DNA of 64,000 nucleotides from Flavobacterium ginsenosidimutans (GCF_003254625.1 NZ_QJRJ01000080.1:124001-188000); one strand, 5' to 3'; counted from the first letter of the stretch, positions 8,743 through 18,172 are shown. The notes: generated by a model from the sequence alone, not told the origin. Numbers and translations are program-made.

Positions 8743-9003
8743 TTAATCCGTTTTGGTTGCATCATTTTCAGAAATATCTCTATGGAAATTATTTTTATGC
8801 CTAAGTTCCTCGTAATCGTCATCATCACCCCAATCTCCTGTATTTTGCTGTTGAATCGGATTGTTTCTTTCTTTTAATTGTTCATCCTTATTTTCATCAC
8901 TTGGAAAATACATTTGATAACCAAAAATAGGATCCCAATTTGATTCTTGAGTACGATCGATTCCATCTTGGAACAAACCGTTTTGTTCATTTCTTGTATC
9001 CAT
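8743..9003 (-). CDS. Hypothetical acidic protein
   Basis: The start is placed at the ATG at 9003 (86 residues, MDTRNEQNGLF...). The frame is open for 26 more codons upstream, but that part is hydrophobic and lacks the character of the rest. The protein is very polar, with Asp/Glu/Asn/Gln runs (GDWGDDDDYEELRHKNN), and has no membrane segment or signal peptide. I do not recognise a family. The strong terminator right after the stop supports expression of a real gene, but the case for coding is moderate. Confidence 0.5.
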   Translation of the reverse strand: MDTRNEQNGLFQDGIDRTQESNWDPIFGYQMYFPSDENKDEQLKERNNPIQQQNTGDWGDDDDYEELRHKNNFHRDISENDATKTD

Positions 9004-9274
9004 TTGTCTAACTATTTTTATACCATCACAAATTGAAAGTATGATTATTACTTCATAACGTAGACTCGTAAAATTCAACAAATTAAGTTAAGGGGCTGTT
9101 ACATCATTTTGTAGAAATTTTATATGATTCTATTTAACAGTTCACTAAAATTAAGCAAAATATTTCCAACATTGATTAAGAAATTGTAAAAAAGAACATT
9201 ATGTTTTGAATTGTAAAATAAAACTTATTTTTTGCTTTTTAGTTTGATAAAGAACAGCAATCGTTAATAAAAGA
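9004..9274. other. Intergenic region without recognised features
   Basis: AT-rich DNA between the hypothetical gene and the terminator of the TonB-receptor gene. It must contain the promoter of the hypothetical gene, but I could not pick a convincing element. I see no ORF or RNA gene. Confidence 0.4.
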
Positions 9275-9310
9275 ATAAAGCCTGTAAACACTAAGTTTAC
9301 AGGCTTTATA
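9275..9310 (-). terminator. Terminator of the TonB-dependent receptor gene
   Basis: ATAAAGCCTGTAAAC and GTTTACAGGCTTTAT form a perfect 15-bp stem with a 5-nt loop, 26 nt past the stop codon of the receptor gene. Confidence 0.82.
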
Positions 9311-9335
9311 CCAATCTAAATCCCTAAAAGTAATT

Positions 9336-11198
9336 TTAAAAAGTAACCAGCTTAACTCCCAATGTAAGCCATCTTGAAGGCAGTGGCACTGCACCTACTT
9401 CATAATAAGTTGCATTGAAAATATTTTGTCCATCTAAGAAAATGGTGAATTTATTGATTGTCTGACTTACTCTAAAATCATTTACCCAGTAAGAAGGTCC
9501 TGTAATTCTTTCATTAAAACGAGTTGCAAACATTACAGACAGATTTTTAAACTGATAATCTATCGTATTGGTAATTTGATGTTTTAAAGAAGAAATTGCA
9601 TATTTTGAATATGTTTCTGTACGGGCAGTTTTGAATTCTGAATCTAAATAAGTGTATCCAAGAAGAATGTTCAATCTAGAATCTTTAGAGAAATCAAATC
9701 TGTAAGTTCCACGTAAGTTGATTCCATTTGTGTTCAAATCTCCAGTATTCTGACTTTGCCAAGGCACGGTTGTTTCATTACGCATCCAATCGATATAATT
9801 GTCAATTTTTCTGTAGAAATAATTTGCATTCAAACTCAAAGCTCTTTTGTTGTATTTAAATCCAATTTCGCTCTGAAATGCATTTTCTGAATCTAAATCT
9901 GGGTTTCCAATATTTCCTGTTTGCTTCAAATACAAATCAGTAAACGAAGGAATTCTTTGGCTTGTACCAACATTTCCAATAATTTTAAAGGCATCAGTAA
10001 TTGCATAACTTGCATCAATTCCAGGATAAATCTGCCATTTATAATCTGAATTATAGTTTAAATATGTTCCGATATTTACATCTAATTTTTCAGTAAAGCT
10101 TCTTCTATATTCTGCATACAATCCAACATTTTCGCGATCGTGATCTCCAATGTTTGAAGAGTGAATATTTTCGTTTCTGAATTCAGCTCCAAAACCAATT
10201 TCTCCTTTAGATAATTTAACTGTAGAGTTCAATTCTCCCGCTATTGAATTCGTATAATGCTGACTTCTTCCAACTGCCAAATTTGAGTTTCCTAAATAAC
10301 GATAATCATCATAATTGTATCTGTAAGTTACTCTCGGCATAATTTTCCAACTGTCCGTAATTTGATGATTTGACTGAATGTTAGCAAATGTAGTCTGAAC
10401 AATTTCTGTAGAGTTTTTATCTCCCGGCGCTGCGTAAAATCCGTTTGCACCAAATCCGTTATTAATGTAACCAGCAGAACCTAAAATTTCGTTTTTATCA
10501 TTGATCTGCACATTTCCTTGATAGAAAATTTTATTGTTTTCGAATGCTGTATTGTAGCGGTAACCATTGCTTTTATCGTGCGAAGCGAAGATTAAATGCT
10601 GTTGTTTTTCTTTACCTAAAACAGCTCCAGCCTGAATTCCTGTTCCGTAAAAAGTATCTCCTGTATCTTGCGTATCTTTTTCGAAATTAGAACCTGCATA
10701 AGTGCTTACCATAAAACCAGAATCGGTTGGTTTTTTTGTAATGATATTAATTGCTCCAGTTAAACTGTTAATTCCGTAAATTCTCGCAGCCGGACCACGA
10801 ACTACTTCAATTCTTTCAATTGCTTCAACCGGAAGAGGAAGATTCAACATATTATGTGCAGTTTGCGAGTCGATTACTTTTGCTCCGTTCAATAGAACAA
10901 CAGTTTGCTCAAAACTTCCACCATCAACACTAATGTCGGCTTGAGTTCCAAACGGCCCTCTTTGTCTGATATCTACTCCATTTGCATATTGCAATACTTC
11001 TTGCAATGTTCTACCAGGCAGCTTTTTAATCGTTTCGCTAGAAATAACATAAACGTTTCTATTTTGTTTAGAAATAGGTGTATTAAAACGGCCTTCATTA
11101 ATAATGACTTCATCCATTTGGTTTATGGAATCATTCTTTGTCTGTGCGTAAAAATTGGAACAAATTACTGTAAAAACAGCAAAATAGATTTTTTTCAT
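9336..11198 (-). CDS. TonB-dependent outer membrane receptor (BtuB/CirA-like)
   Basis: The 620-residue protein has the signal peptide MKKIYFAVFTVICSNFYAQ and a plug domain at about 40-150 (VYVISSETIKKLPGRTLQEVL, VLLNGAKVID, IERIEVVRGPAARIYG). A 22-strand barrel follows and ends in the typical C-terminal LTLGVKLVTF. It lacks the carboxypeptidase-like N-domain of SusC proteins and has the length of small-molecule receptors such as those for cobalamin or siderophores. The substrate is unknown. It has its own terminator. Its upstream region carries a split palindromic motif also found at the start of the MocR gene at 37072, which suggests separate control from the muramidase gene 142 nt upstream. 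Confidence 0.9.
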   Translation of the reverse strand: MKKIYFAVFTVICSNFYAQTKNDSINQMDEVIINEGRFNTPISKQNRNVYVISSETIKKLPGRTLQEVLQYANGVDIRQRGPFGTQADISVDGGSFEQTVVLLNGAKVIDSQTAHNMLNLPLPVEAIERIEVVRGPAARIYGINSLTGAINIITKKPTDSGFMVSTYAGSNFEKDTQDTGDTFYGTGIQAGAVLGKEKQQHLIFASHDKSNGYRYNTAFENNKIFYQGNVQINDKNEILGSAGYINNGFGANGFYAAPGDKNSTEIVQTTFANIQSNHQITDSWKIMPRVTYRYNYDDYRYLGNSNLAVGRSQHYTNSIAGELNSTVKLSKGEIGFGAEFRNENIHSSNIGDHDRENVGLYAEYRRSFTEKLDVNIGTYLNYNSDYKWQIYPGIDASYAITDAFKIIGNVGTSQRIPSFTDLYLKQTGNIGNPDLDSENAFQSEIGFKYNKRALSLNANYFYRKIDNYIDWMRNETTVPWQSQNTGDLNTNGINLRGTYRFDFSKDSRLNILLGYTYLDSEFKTARTETYSKYAISSLKHQITNTIDYQFKNLSVMFATRFNERITGPSYWVNDFRVSQTINKFTIFLDGQNIFNATYYEVGAVPLPSRWLTLGVKLVTF

Positions 11199-11236
11199 TT
11201 TGGTTTACTATTTTTTTTGGCAAAAGTAGGTGCTTA

Positions 11237-11290
11237 CCGTACCAATAAAGTATTCCAGTTTTACAATTATAACTAGTCCGGTTGAAATTC
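11237..11290. promoter_or_regulatory. Candidate MocR-type operator upstream of the TonB receptor gene
   Basis: CCGTAC (11237), CAGTTT (11256), AATTAT (11265) and the 17-nt block TAGTCCGGTTGAAATTC (11274-11290) recur in the same order and almost the same spacing at 37041-37093. The outer parts look like an inverted repeat of a half-site near CCGKACYA. The site covers the likely promoter of the receptor gene, whose start is 39 nt away. Confidence 0.55.
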
Positions 11291-11340
11291 TATTCTATTT
11301 TACTTGAATTTAAAATAATACATAACAAAACTGAAAGATA

Positions 11341-12480
11341 TTACTTATAAATCAAATATTTAGCTCTCATTTTTTTAAACTCGATCAAGCCTTCTTTCCA
11401 ACTATTTCTAATTTCTTGTTCAGAAATTCCAGCTTCAATTTGCTGCTGCAGTTTTTCATTTCCTGCGCGAATGGCAAATTTTCTTTTATCGAAAAATTTA
11501 GATTTATCTGATGTTGTCTGATAGGCTTTTATCAGCCATTTTATTTCTAATCTATTTATTCTCGGAATAGAAGACAGATCTTCTCCATTGCACTCTACGC
11601 CATTATACAAAGGATCTTTATCTCCAAAATTAGGTTTTGGCGTAAAGGCGAAATTACTTTTTGGAAGATATGGCGAACCATAAATTTGAAACTGTTTTTC
11701 TGTTCCGCGCCCCATGCTCACATTTGTTCCTTCAAAAAGGCATAAACTCACATACAAATTAATCGCCTGATCGTTAGGTAAATTTGGCGAAGGACGAACT
11801 GGCAAACTATAAGAACTTTTTCTGGTATAATTCAAACACGGAATCACAGTCAATTTGCACTGAATTCCATCTTTCAGCCATTTTTGTCCATTGATCATTT
11901 TTGCTTCTTCGCCTAAAGTCATTCCGTGAAGCAAAGGCGTTGGATGCATTCCGATACCACTTTTAAAAGCAATGTCCAAAACTGGACCGTCGACAATCGC
12001 AATATTCGGATTTGGACGATCCAGTACAATCAGTGGAACATTGTTCTCAGCGCAGGCTTCCATAATGCGATGCATTGTAGAAACGTACGTGTATAATCGT
12101 GTTCCAACATCCTGAAGATCAAAAATCATAATATCGATTCCTTTCAATTGTTTAGGAGTTGGTTTGTTGTTTTTTCCGTAAAGCGAAACGATTGATAAGC
12201 CCGTTTTCGAATCAATTTCATCAGATACATGTTCGCCTGCATCGGCAGTTCCTCTAAAACCATGTTCTGGTGCAAAAATGAATTTGATTTTTACTTTTTG
12301 TTCCACTAAAAAATCAACGAGATGTTTTTCTTTAGTAATAATTCCCGTTTGATTGGTTACAATTCCAACGGTTTTGCCTTTTAGTAAAGGAAGATATTTT
12401 GCAGAATTTTCAGCGCCAGTTTTTATTTCCTGCGCAAAAGAAACTGCTGAAATTAGTATGCAGATTATTATATTTTTCAT
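11341..12480 (-). CDS. namZ: Exo-beta-N-acetylmuramidase, NamZ/DUF1343 family (copy 1)
   Basis: The 379-residue protein has the signal peptide MKNIIICILISAVSFAQ. Family landmarks are VGIVTNQTGI, FAPEHGFRGTADAGEHV, DLQDVGTRLYTY, LDRPNPN, MHPTPLLHGMTLGE, PSPNLPNDQAINLY and FEGTNVSMGRGTEKQFQIYGSP. DUF1343 enzymes (NamZ of Bacillus subtilis and Tannerella) remove terminal MurNAc from the non-reducing end of peptidoglycan fragments. The protein is closely similar to copy 2 at 28649-29851 over its whole length. It is the last gene of the minus-strand operon (dehydrogenase, esterase, GHL10, GH20, AmiE-like, NamZ) and is separated from the AmiE-like gene by a 29-bp inverted repeat. It probably acts in the periplasm. 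Confidence 0.9.
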   Translation of the reverse strand: MKNIIICILISAVSFAQEIKTGAENSAKYLPLLKGKTVGIVTNQTGIITKEKHLVDFLVEQKVKIKFIFAPEHGFRGTADAGEHVSDEIDSKTGLSIVSLYGKNNKPTPKQLKGIDIMIFDLQDVGTRLYTYVSTMHRIMEACAENNVPLIVLDRPNPNIAIVDGPVLDIAFKSGIGMHPTPLLHGMTLGEEAKMINGQKWLKDGIQCKLTVIPCLNYTRKSSYSLPVRPSPNLPNDQAINLYVSLCLFEGTNVSMGRGTEKQFQIYGSPYLPKSNFAFTPKPNFGDKDPLYNGVECNGEDLSSIPRINRLEIKWLIKAYQTTSDKSKFFDKRKFAIRAGNEKLQQQIEAGISEQEIRNSWKEGLIEFKKMRAKYLIYK

Positions 12481-12500
12481 GAGAATATTTTGGGTTAAAG

Positions 12501-12609
12501 TTTTTTCGCCACGAATTCACGAATTATTTCAAATAATTGGTATAATTCAACATGCTTTTTAAACACACAGATTATAAAAAAAATAATTCGTGAATTCGTG
12601 GCGAAAAAA
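12501..12609. repeat. Perfect 29-bp inverted repeat, MITE-like hairpin
   Basis: The left arm 12501-12529 begins TTTTTTCGCCACGAATTCAC. The right arm 12581-12609 is its exact reverse complement, with 51 nt between. The element fills nearly the whole gap between the AmiE-like gene and namZ copy 1. GCCACGAATTCACGAATT-type repeats are common in flavobacterial intergenic DNA. The hairpin ends in a T run in both directions, so it may also terminate or stabilise transcripts. Confidence 0.75.
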
Positions 12610-12611
12610 AA

Positions 12612-13916
12612 TCATCTATTAATTTGCCTCCAGATTTTAGCACTAAAATCGTCCTTGTACATCAATCTATTTGTTCGAGTAGGATTTACGCGATTGGTCA
12701 GAATGATTAAAAAACGGTTGGTATTCCTATTCATAAAGAAAAAAGTTCCCGTAAAACCTGTATGTCCAAAATCATCTTTTGTAAAAAACTCGTCTGGTTT
12801 TCTTTTATCAAAACCTAAACCTCTATAAATACCTTCTTTCGCAAGAGGTGAATCTGTAAACTCTTTTACGACTTTTGATTTTAGAATTTGTTTTCCTTTA
12901 TAATTACCATTGTTCATTAGCATTTTACAGATAACGGCAATCGATTCTGCGTTGGCAAACAAACCAGCATTTCCAGAAACACCACCAAAAATAGCCGCCG
13001 CTTCATCGTGCACATAACCTTTAATAGTATCTTTTCTGAAAAAATTATCCACTTCAGTTGGCATGACGTTATCTATCGAAGTCCATTTTAACGGATTATA
13101 TCCAATTTTTGAAATACCCAATTCGGTATAAATTTCATTGGTGAACTGATCGAGTTTTTTTCCTGTTTTGGTTTCAATCATTTGCTTCACCAAAAGCAAG
13201 TTTAAATCGCTGTACAGATATTTCCCTCTCGGATTTGTATTTGCTTTCGCAATCCTTTCATAAACCGATGGATAAAATTCTGGATTCAGCCACATGTTTT
13301 TATAAATCTGAACCCAATTTTCTTTTGGCTCAAAAACAAGATATTTTGAATCGTAAACAATGTTTTTGTTCACAAACATATTATCAAAAGGTTCAACATA
13401 TTGCTCTGATTTTTGATTGCTCAAAAAAGGCGAATTATCTGGTGTAGAAAGCAATGCTTGATAAAAAGTAATACTTGGCGTTAATCCAGAAGTATGCGTT
13501 AGCAATTCAAAAAGCGTTAAATCGGAAATGGCTGTTTTATTGTACATCGGAACAATTTCGCCTACTTGGTCTGTCAGTTTTAGTTTTCCATCTCCAACCA
13601 AACGCATTGTTACAATCGTTGCTCCTAAAACTTTAGACATTGAAGCTAAATCAAAAACATCATCTGATTTTACAGCCAGTTTTTTATAGTAATCATGAAA
13701 ACCGTAATTTTTAGAAATCACAACCGAATCTTTTGTTCCAACAATAATCTGTGCTCCAGGAAAAAATCCTTTTTCAAGCGCGTTGATCATCATCGAATCG
13801 ATAAAAACTTCATTTCGTTTAACATCAAAAAACTTCTTGGAATTTTTCTGTGCATAACCATTTATTCCTAAAGAAATCAAGCAAATAACTAAAAACTTGT
13901 CCAATATATTTTTCAT
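12612..13916 (-). CDS. Serine hydrolase of the beta-lactamase/AmiE type
   Basis: The 434-residue protein has the signal peptide MKNILDKFLVICLISLGINGYAQ. Class-C-type motifs are SMSK (Ser92, Lys95), YSD in YLYSDLNLL, and HTG in DFGHTGFTG. It has the same domain as the C-terminal half of the NagZ fusion at 32435-35431; both share YVHD.AAA..GGV.G.AG. and LG.DKR. In B. subtilis the enzyme at this point of the pathway, AmiE (YbbE), is a beta-lactamase-like MurNAc-L-Ala amidase encoded beside NagZ and NamZ, so the same role is inferred here. Other possibilities are a penicillin-binding-like peptidase or an esterase. The gene starts 3 nt after the GH20 stop codon. Confidence 0.85.
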   Translation of the reverse strand: MKNILDKFLVICLISLGINGYAQKNSKKFFDVKRNEVFIDSMMINALEKGFFPGAQIIVGTKDSVVISKNYGFHDYYKKLAVKSDDVFDLASMSKVLGATIVTMRLVGDGKLKLTDQVGEIVPMYNKTAISDLTLFELLTHTSGLTPSITFYQALLSTPDNSPFLSNQKSEQYVEPFDNMFVNKNIVYDSKYLVFEPKENWVQIYKNMWLNPEFYPSVYERIAKANTNPRGKYLYSDLNLLLVKQMIETKTGKKLDQFTNEIYTELGISKIGYNPLKWTSIDNVMPTEVDNFFRKDTIKGYVHDEAAAIFGGVSGNAGLFANAESIAVICKMLMNNGNYKGKQILKSKVVKEFTDSPLAKEGIYRGLGFDKRKPDEFFTKDDFGHTGFTGTFFFMNRNTNRFLIILTNRVNPTRTNRLMYKDDFSAKIWRQINR

Positions 13917-13919
13917 TTT

Positions 13920-16424
13920 CTACGGATTAATTTTTAAGTCCTGACCTGCCATCAAAGGCTCATTATTGGTTCCTGTAATTTTAATTCTAACCGCTTTTAC
14001 AGGCTGTTTCGGATAAATTGAAGCATTTCCGTAATCAAAATTATCGCCTTTTATAAAATCAGTTCCATTGTATGAATACTCAACAAAACCGTTGTTTACA
14101 ATGAATCGCGGATGATGTGGAATTCCAGTTAAAACATCAATTTTTGAAGAAGTTACAGGATTTGCAAAAGTGTATAAAATCCAATCGCCGTCTTTACACG
14201 CAACGTCTGTACGCAAATAAGATTCTTCATTATAATCTTGCAAATTCGAAATTGGAAACTTCGGATTTTCTGCCATTGAAGAAGTCACTTTCACTTCTGG
14301 TTCTTGATAAGGCGAACAATTGAATTTTACATTTGCAGCCGACTTTTTTTCTTCTTTATTTTCTACCGTAAAATCTAATCTATAGGTGTTTTTTTCGTTG
14401 TAATTTTCAATCAGAAATCTCAAACGAGGTTTTGATTTTAATGTTTTTTCATCTGCGTAAGTCTGAACTAATTTATCATTTTCAAAAAGTGAAACCGTTT
14501 TGATTACGCCATTTGCAGTTTCATCAGTTGAAGGATTAAAAGTCAAATACCAAATTCCTTTTTTATCTATATGTTCCGAAATATTTTCTGAAATGTTTAA
14601 AATTTCTGCTTTAGCTGTATTCCATTCTGCAACAGGCAATTTCTCGGCTTTCACAGCCGGACTCGCTGAATCTTCATTGAAAAATACTCGAAATAAATAC
14701 TGCTCGTAATTCTTCGTCTGAATTGGTCCTGTATATAATGGCGATTGTTTTGTTGGCTCATTTCCATCTTTATCAAATCTGATAACCGCACCTTCATAAG
14801 GTGGCGTTACAGTAATAGTTCCGTTTTTATAAATTGCTGTTGGAGGAAAATCTCTGAAAGCAATTCCCATATCGGCCAATCTTTTCAAATGGCTGTTGGT
14901 TAATCTTCCATAAAAATCATCCCAGTTTTTATCTTCTTTTTTAGACCATCCAATTTCAGACAAAGCGCTAATTCTTGGATAACTTTGGTATTCCATAATT
15001 CTTGCTGGACGATCCAGATATTCGCTCCATAAAGCACCTTGAACGCCTTTTATGTTTTTTTGTTCTTCAGGTGTTAAATCATTATTTGGAATTGGTTCGA
15101 AAGAATATGCTCTTTTTGTATCTGTAATTGCCGCCCAACGATGACCACGTTCTGTTTCAGATTGTGCCATGTCAAAATACATAAATTGACCTGGCATCAT
15201 GATCGTCGAATATCCTTTTTTTGCAGATTCAATTCCGTAACTAATTCCCTGCCAAGCAGAAATTAACGTATTTGGATTGATTTCTCCGCCTTTTAGGATT
15301 TCATTCCAGCCGTCTGTTTTTTTATGGTACTTATCTACAATTTTTTGAACCCTTCTAAAGAAATAATTCTGAAGCTGAAAACTATCCGTAAACCCTTCTT
15401 TTGCCATCAAAGCTTGACATTTTGGACAATGCTCCCAATTGGCACGATTCACTTCGTCTCCTGCAATATGAATATATTCGAAAGGGAAAAGTCCCGAAAC
15501 TTCTCTAATGATTGAATCGAGAAGATCATAATTTTCTTCACGCCCCACACACCAAACATTTTTCACTTCGCCCTGAACACTTTTAAGTTCTTGCGTTATA
15601 GCGCAACCCACTTCTGGATACGAAGCTGTTACCGCACGCGAATGTCCCGGAATTTCAATTTCTGGCATAACCGAGATACCACGATCTGCTGCATAAGCCA
15701 CCACTTCTTTAATATCTTCTTGTGTATAAAAACCTCCGTAGCGTTTGTCTCCCGAACCATAAGACGGTAATAAAACTTCGCCAGGACCTCTCCATGCGCC
15801 TTTTAAAGTTAAATCTGGCATCGATTTGATTTCGATTCTCCAGCCGTTATCATCTGTTAAATGCCAATGAAAAACATTCATTTTATGAGCAGCCAGCCAA
15901 TCGATATAACTTTTTACCGTTTGTTTATCAAAAAATTGTCTCGAACAATCGAGCATCATTCCGCGCCAATCAAAACGAGGATAATCTTCTATTTTCACAA
16001 ACGGTACTGTTCCTTTTTTAACTTCTTTTGCAGAACAAATTTGCACTAAAGTCTGAAATCCGTTTAGAACTCCATTTGTTGTTTTTCCTTTTACGAAAAT
16101 TCCTTTTTCGTTTATTTCTAATTGATAGCCTTCATTTGGAAGATCTAATTTCTTATCAACTAAAAATGAAATAGTATTTTTTCCATGTTTTTTTCCAATC
16201 GAAACAATTGGGTTAATTCCTGTATTTTTTGAAATACTTGCTGAAATATAATCGGCACTGCTTTTTAGTTTTTTGTCTACTACAACTTTTAATGGCGAAG
16301 GCAAAACAAACTGTCCAACACTTTGTTGAACTGAAACTGGTTTTGGAATTATATCTAATTTTTGGGCTTGTACAAAACTTATCGAACTTAGAAATATGGC
16401 GATTAGAAGAATGCTTTTTCTCAT
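13920..16424 (-). CDS. Beta-N-acetylhexosaminidase, GH20, with C-terminal accessory domains
   Basis: The 834-residue protein has the signal peptide MRKSILLIAIFLSSISFVQAQ. A GH20b-type N-domain (25-145) is followed by the barrel (150-510) with MNVFHWHLTDDNGWR, PEIEIPGHSRA and the catalytic Asp-Glu pair in YIHIAGDEVN (D323, E324). The usual motif is HxGGDE; here it is HIAGDE. The C-terminal 280 residues include a chitobiase-like Ig part and a discoidin-like (F5/8 type C) domain that may bind sugars. The enzyme releases terminal GlcNAc (or GalNAc) from glycans. In this operon the substrate is probably GlcNAc at the end of peptidoglycan- or chitin-derived chains. The gene starts 11 nt after the GHL10 gene. 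Confidence 0.92.
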   Translation of the reverse strand: MRKSILLIAIFLSSISFVQAQKLDIIPKPVSVQQSVGQFVLPSPLKVVVDKKLKSSADYISASISKNTGINPIVSIGKKHGKNTISFLVDKKLDLPNEGYQLEINEKGIFVKGKTTNGVLNGFQTLVQICSAKEVKKGTVPFVKIEDYPRFDWRGMMLDCSRQFFDKQTVKSYIDWLAAHKMNVFHWHLTDDNGWRIEIKSMPDLTLKGAWRGPGEVLLPSYGSGDKRYGGFYTQEDIKEVVAYAADRGISVMPEIEIPGHSRAVTASYPEVGCAITQELKSVQGEVKNVWCVGREENYDLLDSIIREVSGLFPFEYIHIAGDEVNRANWEHCPKCQALMAKEGFTDSFQLQNYFFRRVQKIVDKYHKKTDGWNEILKGGEINPNTLISAWQGISYGIESAKKGYSTIMMPGQFMYFDMAQSETERGHRWAAITDTKRAYSFEPIPNNDLTPEEQKNIKGVQGALWSEYLDRPARIMEYQSYPRISALSEIGWSKKEDKNWDDFYGRLTNSHLKRLADMGIAFRDFPPTAIYKNGTITVTPPYEGAVIRFDKDGNEPTKQSPLYTGPIQTKNYEQYLFRVFFNEDSASPAVKAEKLPVAEWNTAKAEILNISENISEHIDKKGIWYLTFNPSTDETANGVIKTVSLFENDKLVQTYADEKTLKSKPRLRFLIENYNEKNTYRLDFTVENKEEKKSAANVKFNCSPYQEPEVKVTSSMAENPKFPISNLQDYNEESYLRTDVACKDGDWILYTFANPVTSSKIDVLTGIPHHPRFIVNNGFVEYSYNGTDFIKGDNFDYGNASIYPKQPVKAVRIKITGTNNEPLMAGQDLKINP

Positions 16425-16435
16425 TTCTTACTATT

Positions 16436-17917
16436 TTATTTTAGTGAAAATTCTATCGGACTGCTTTCGGTCTGGGTCTGACTCAAAGCGGTGAGCGCAT
16501 AAACGTAGTTTTCCAAATCGGCATTTGAAACTTCTAGCTTTAGTGCAGTTGTCACATAATAAATATTCTCAGGATTTGAAAAATCGGTTATTCTTCCTTT
16601 TGGAAATCTGTAAATCACATATTTCTTGTCGTTAAATGCGGCTTTCCATGTCAAAACTGCATTATTACCTTTTTTAGTAATAAATGCGTTTGTCGGTGGT
16701 TCTGGTTTTAATCTTGTAATTCTGTTTGCTTCTGGAGTTAAAGCGATGTATTTATATTCTTTTTGAAGAAGAGGCTGTCTTAGCGTGTCTCCTTTTTTTA
16801 GAAAAGTAGAAGCAGTAAAATGCATTGAACCCTCAATTTGAGGCATTTCACGAATCATTTCAATTTGTTTTACGATTTGATCAGGACTTCTCCATTCTGG
16901 TTCTTTAGCAGAAGTCGAAATTTTATAATCGCCATGACCAACATAAACGTTTGCTCCGTATTTGTGTTCTGCCCACCATTTTGCCAAAACTTCAAAATTG
17001 GCTCTATCAAAACCAATGTGCCAGTATAATTGAGGCGTAACGTAATCGATCCAGTTTTCTTTCTGCCATTTTAAAATATTGGCATACAAATCATCATAGT
17101 TTGTAGCTCCTGCAACAGTTTTAGAACCTTCAGAATCTTTGGCAATATTTCTCCAAACTCCAAAAGGCGAAATCCCGAATTCAACTTCTGGTTTATTGGC
17201 AATAATCGTATCTCTGATTTGCTTGATGATTAAATCTACATTGTCTCGTCGCCAATCGCCTTTGTCTTTAAACTGGCGCGGTTCTTTAGCGAATGCTTTA
17301 TCATCTGGAAATTCTTGTCCCGCAATTTTATACGGATAAAAATAATCGTCCATATGCACGGCCTGAATATCATATTTACGAACAATTTCACCCACAACAG
17401 AAGCTACAAAATCTCTGGTTTCTTCCAAACCTGGGTTAAAATATCTTGTTTTTCCGTAAGTCAGAAAAAGGTCCGGTCTTTTAAAATATAAATGATCTTT
17501 TGAAAGTACATCTCTAACAGTATCTTTCTGAACACGATATGGATTCAGCCAAACGTGAACGTTCATTCCGCGTTTTCCTGCTTCATCAATCATCATTTGC
17601 AACGGATCAAAACCTGGAGCAACGCCTTGAGTTCCTGTTATCCAATGTGAAGCTGGTTCTTTTGTAGATTTATAAAATGCATCGGCAGTTGGACGAATTT
17701 GAAAAATTACAGTGTTCAAATTATACGAACGAAGATTATCCAAAATGGCAATCATTTCGTTTTTCATTTCTTTGTCTGACAAACCTGGTTTAGACGGCCA
17801 GTCGATATTTTCTACAGTAGAAATCCAAGCTGCACGCATTTCTCTTTTTGGAGACTGCTGACTGAAAATTTTGGTCTGTATCAGCAATACCAAAATCATA
17901 ATTTTTACGCTTTTCAT
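16436..17917 (-). CDS. GHL10-family glycosyl hydrolase (YngK/DigH-like, DUF187)
   Basis: The 493-residue protein has the signal peptide MKSVKIMILVLLIQTKIFSQQ. The barrel spans about 25-380 with REMRAAWISTVENIDWPS, NLNTVIFQIRPTADAFY, GMNVHVWLNPYR, IQAVHMDDYFYPY and VTPQLYWHIGF. A C-terminal fibronectin-III-like domain starts near 405. E. coli DigH (YddW), of the same family, cleaves peptidoglycan glycan strands stripped of their peptides, so a glycan-strand role fits this locus, although the family also has uncharacterised members. It is followed closely by the GH20 gene. A 311-nt gap with repeats separates it from the esterase gene upstream. Confidence 0.85.
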   Translation of the reverse strand: MKSVKIMILVLLIQTKIFSQQSPKREMRAAWISTVENIDWPSKPGLSDKEMKNEMIAILDNLRSYNLNTVIFQIRPTADAFYKSTKEPASHWITGTQGVAPGFDPLQMMIDEAGKRGMNVHVWLNPYRVQKDTVRDVLSKDHLYFKRPDLFLTYGKTRYFNPGLEETRDFVASVVGEIVRKYDIQAVHMDDYFYPYKIAGQEFPDDKAFAKEPRQFKDKGDWRRDNVDLIIKQIRDTIIANKPEVEFGISPFGVWRNIAKDSEGSKTVAGATNYDDLYANILKWQKENWIDYVTPQLYWHIGFDRANFEVLAKWWAEHKYGANVYVGHGDYKISTSAKEPEWRSPDQIVKQIEMIREMPQIEGSMHFTASTFLKKGDTLRQPLLQKEYKYIALTPEANRITRLKPEPPTNAFITKKGNNAVLTWKAAFNDKKYVIYRFPKGRITDFSNPENIYYVTTALKLEVSNADLENYVYALTALSQTQTESSPIEFSLK

Positions 17918-18018
17918 AATTATTATTTTGGGTTAGTTTGTATAATATTGTTTAACCGCAAAGCACGCAGTGGTTTACGCAATGTTCGCTAAGTTTTATT
18001 TTATTTATTTTTTTTAAT

Positions 18019-18086
18019 CTCGCAAAGTCGCAGAGGCGCAAAGTTTTTATTTTTTAAGTTTTTTATATTCTTTGCGTCTTTGCGAG
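18019..18086. repeat. Inverted repeat of the CGCAAAG type
   Basis: CTCGCAAAGTCGCAGAGGCG followed by CAAAG pairs imperfectly with CTTTGCGTCTTTGCGAG about 20 nt away. A further related stretch (CCGCAAAGCACGCAGTGG) lies at about 17956. Such elements are dispersed in flavobacterial intergenic DNA. Together with the next repeat it fills the gap between the esterase and GHL10 genes. Confidence 0.6.
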
Positions 18087-18145
18087 CAATTTCATTTACA
18101 AAAAAAGAAACTTAAAAAATGCTTTTAATTGATTGGCTAAAAAAA

Positions 18146-18172
18146 CCTAACAGGTTTTAAAAACCTGTTAGG
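18146..18172. repeat. Perfect 12-bp palindrome CCTAACAGGTTT
   Basis: CCTAACAGGTTT and AAACCTGTTAGG form a perfect 12-bp stem with the 3-nt loop TAA. It lies 56 nt after the esterase stop codon on the minus strand. It may act as a terminator or processing hairpin, but without a long T run. Confidence 0.65.

Noticed and set aside
11199..11340. A cobalamin or other riboswitch before the TonB receptor gene.
   Set aside because: The 142-nt gap shows no B12-box or other known aptamer landmark; the split motif shared with the MocR gene explains it better.
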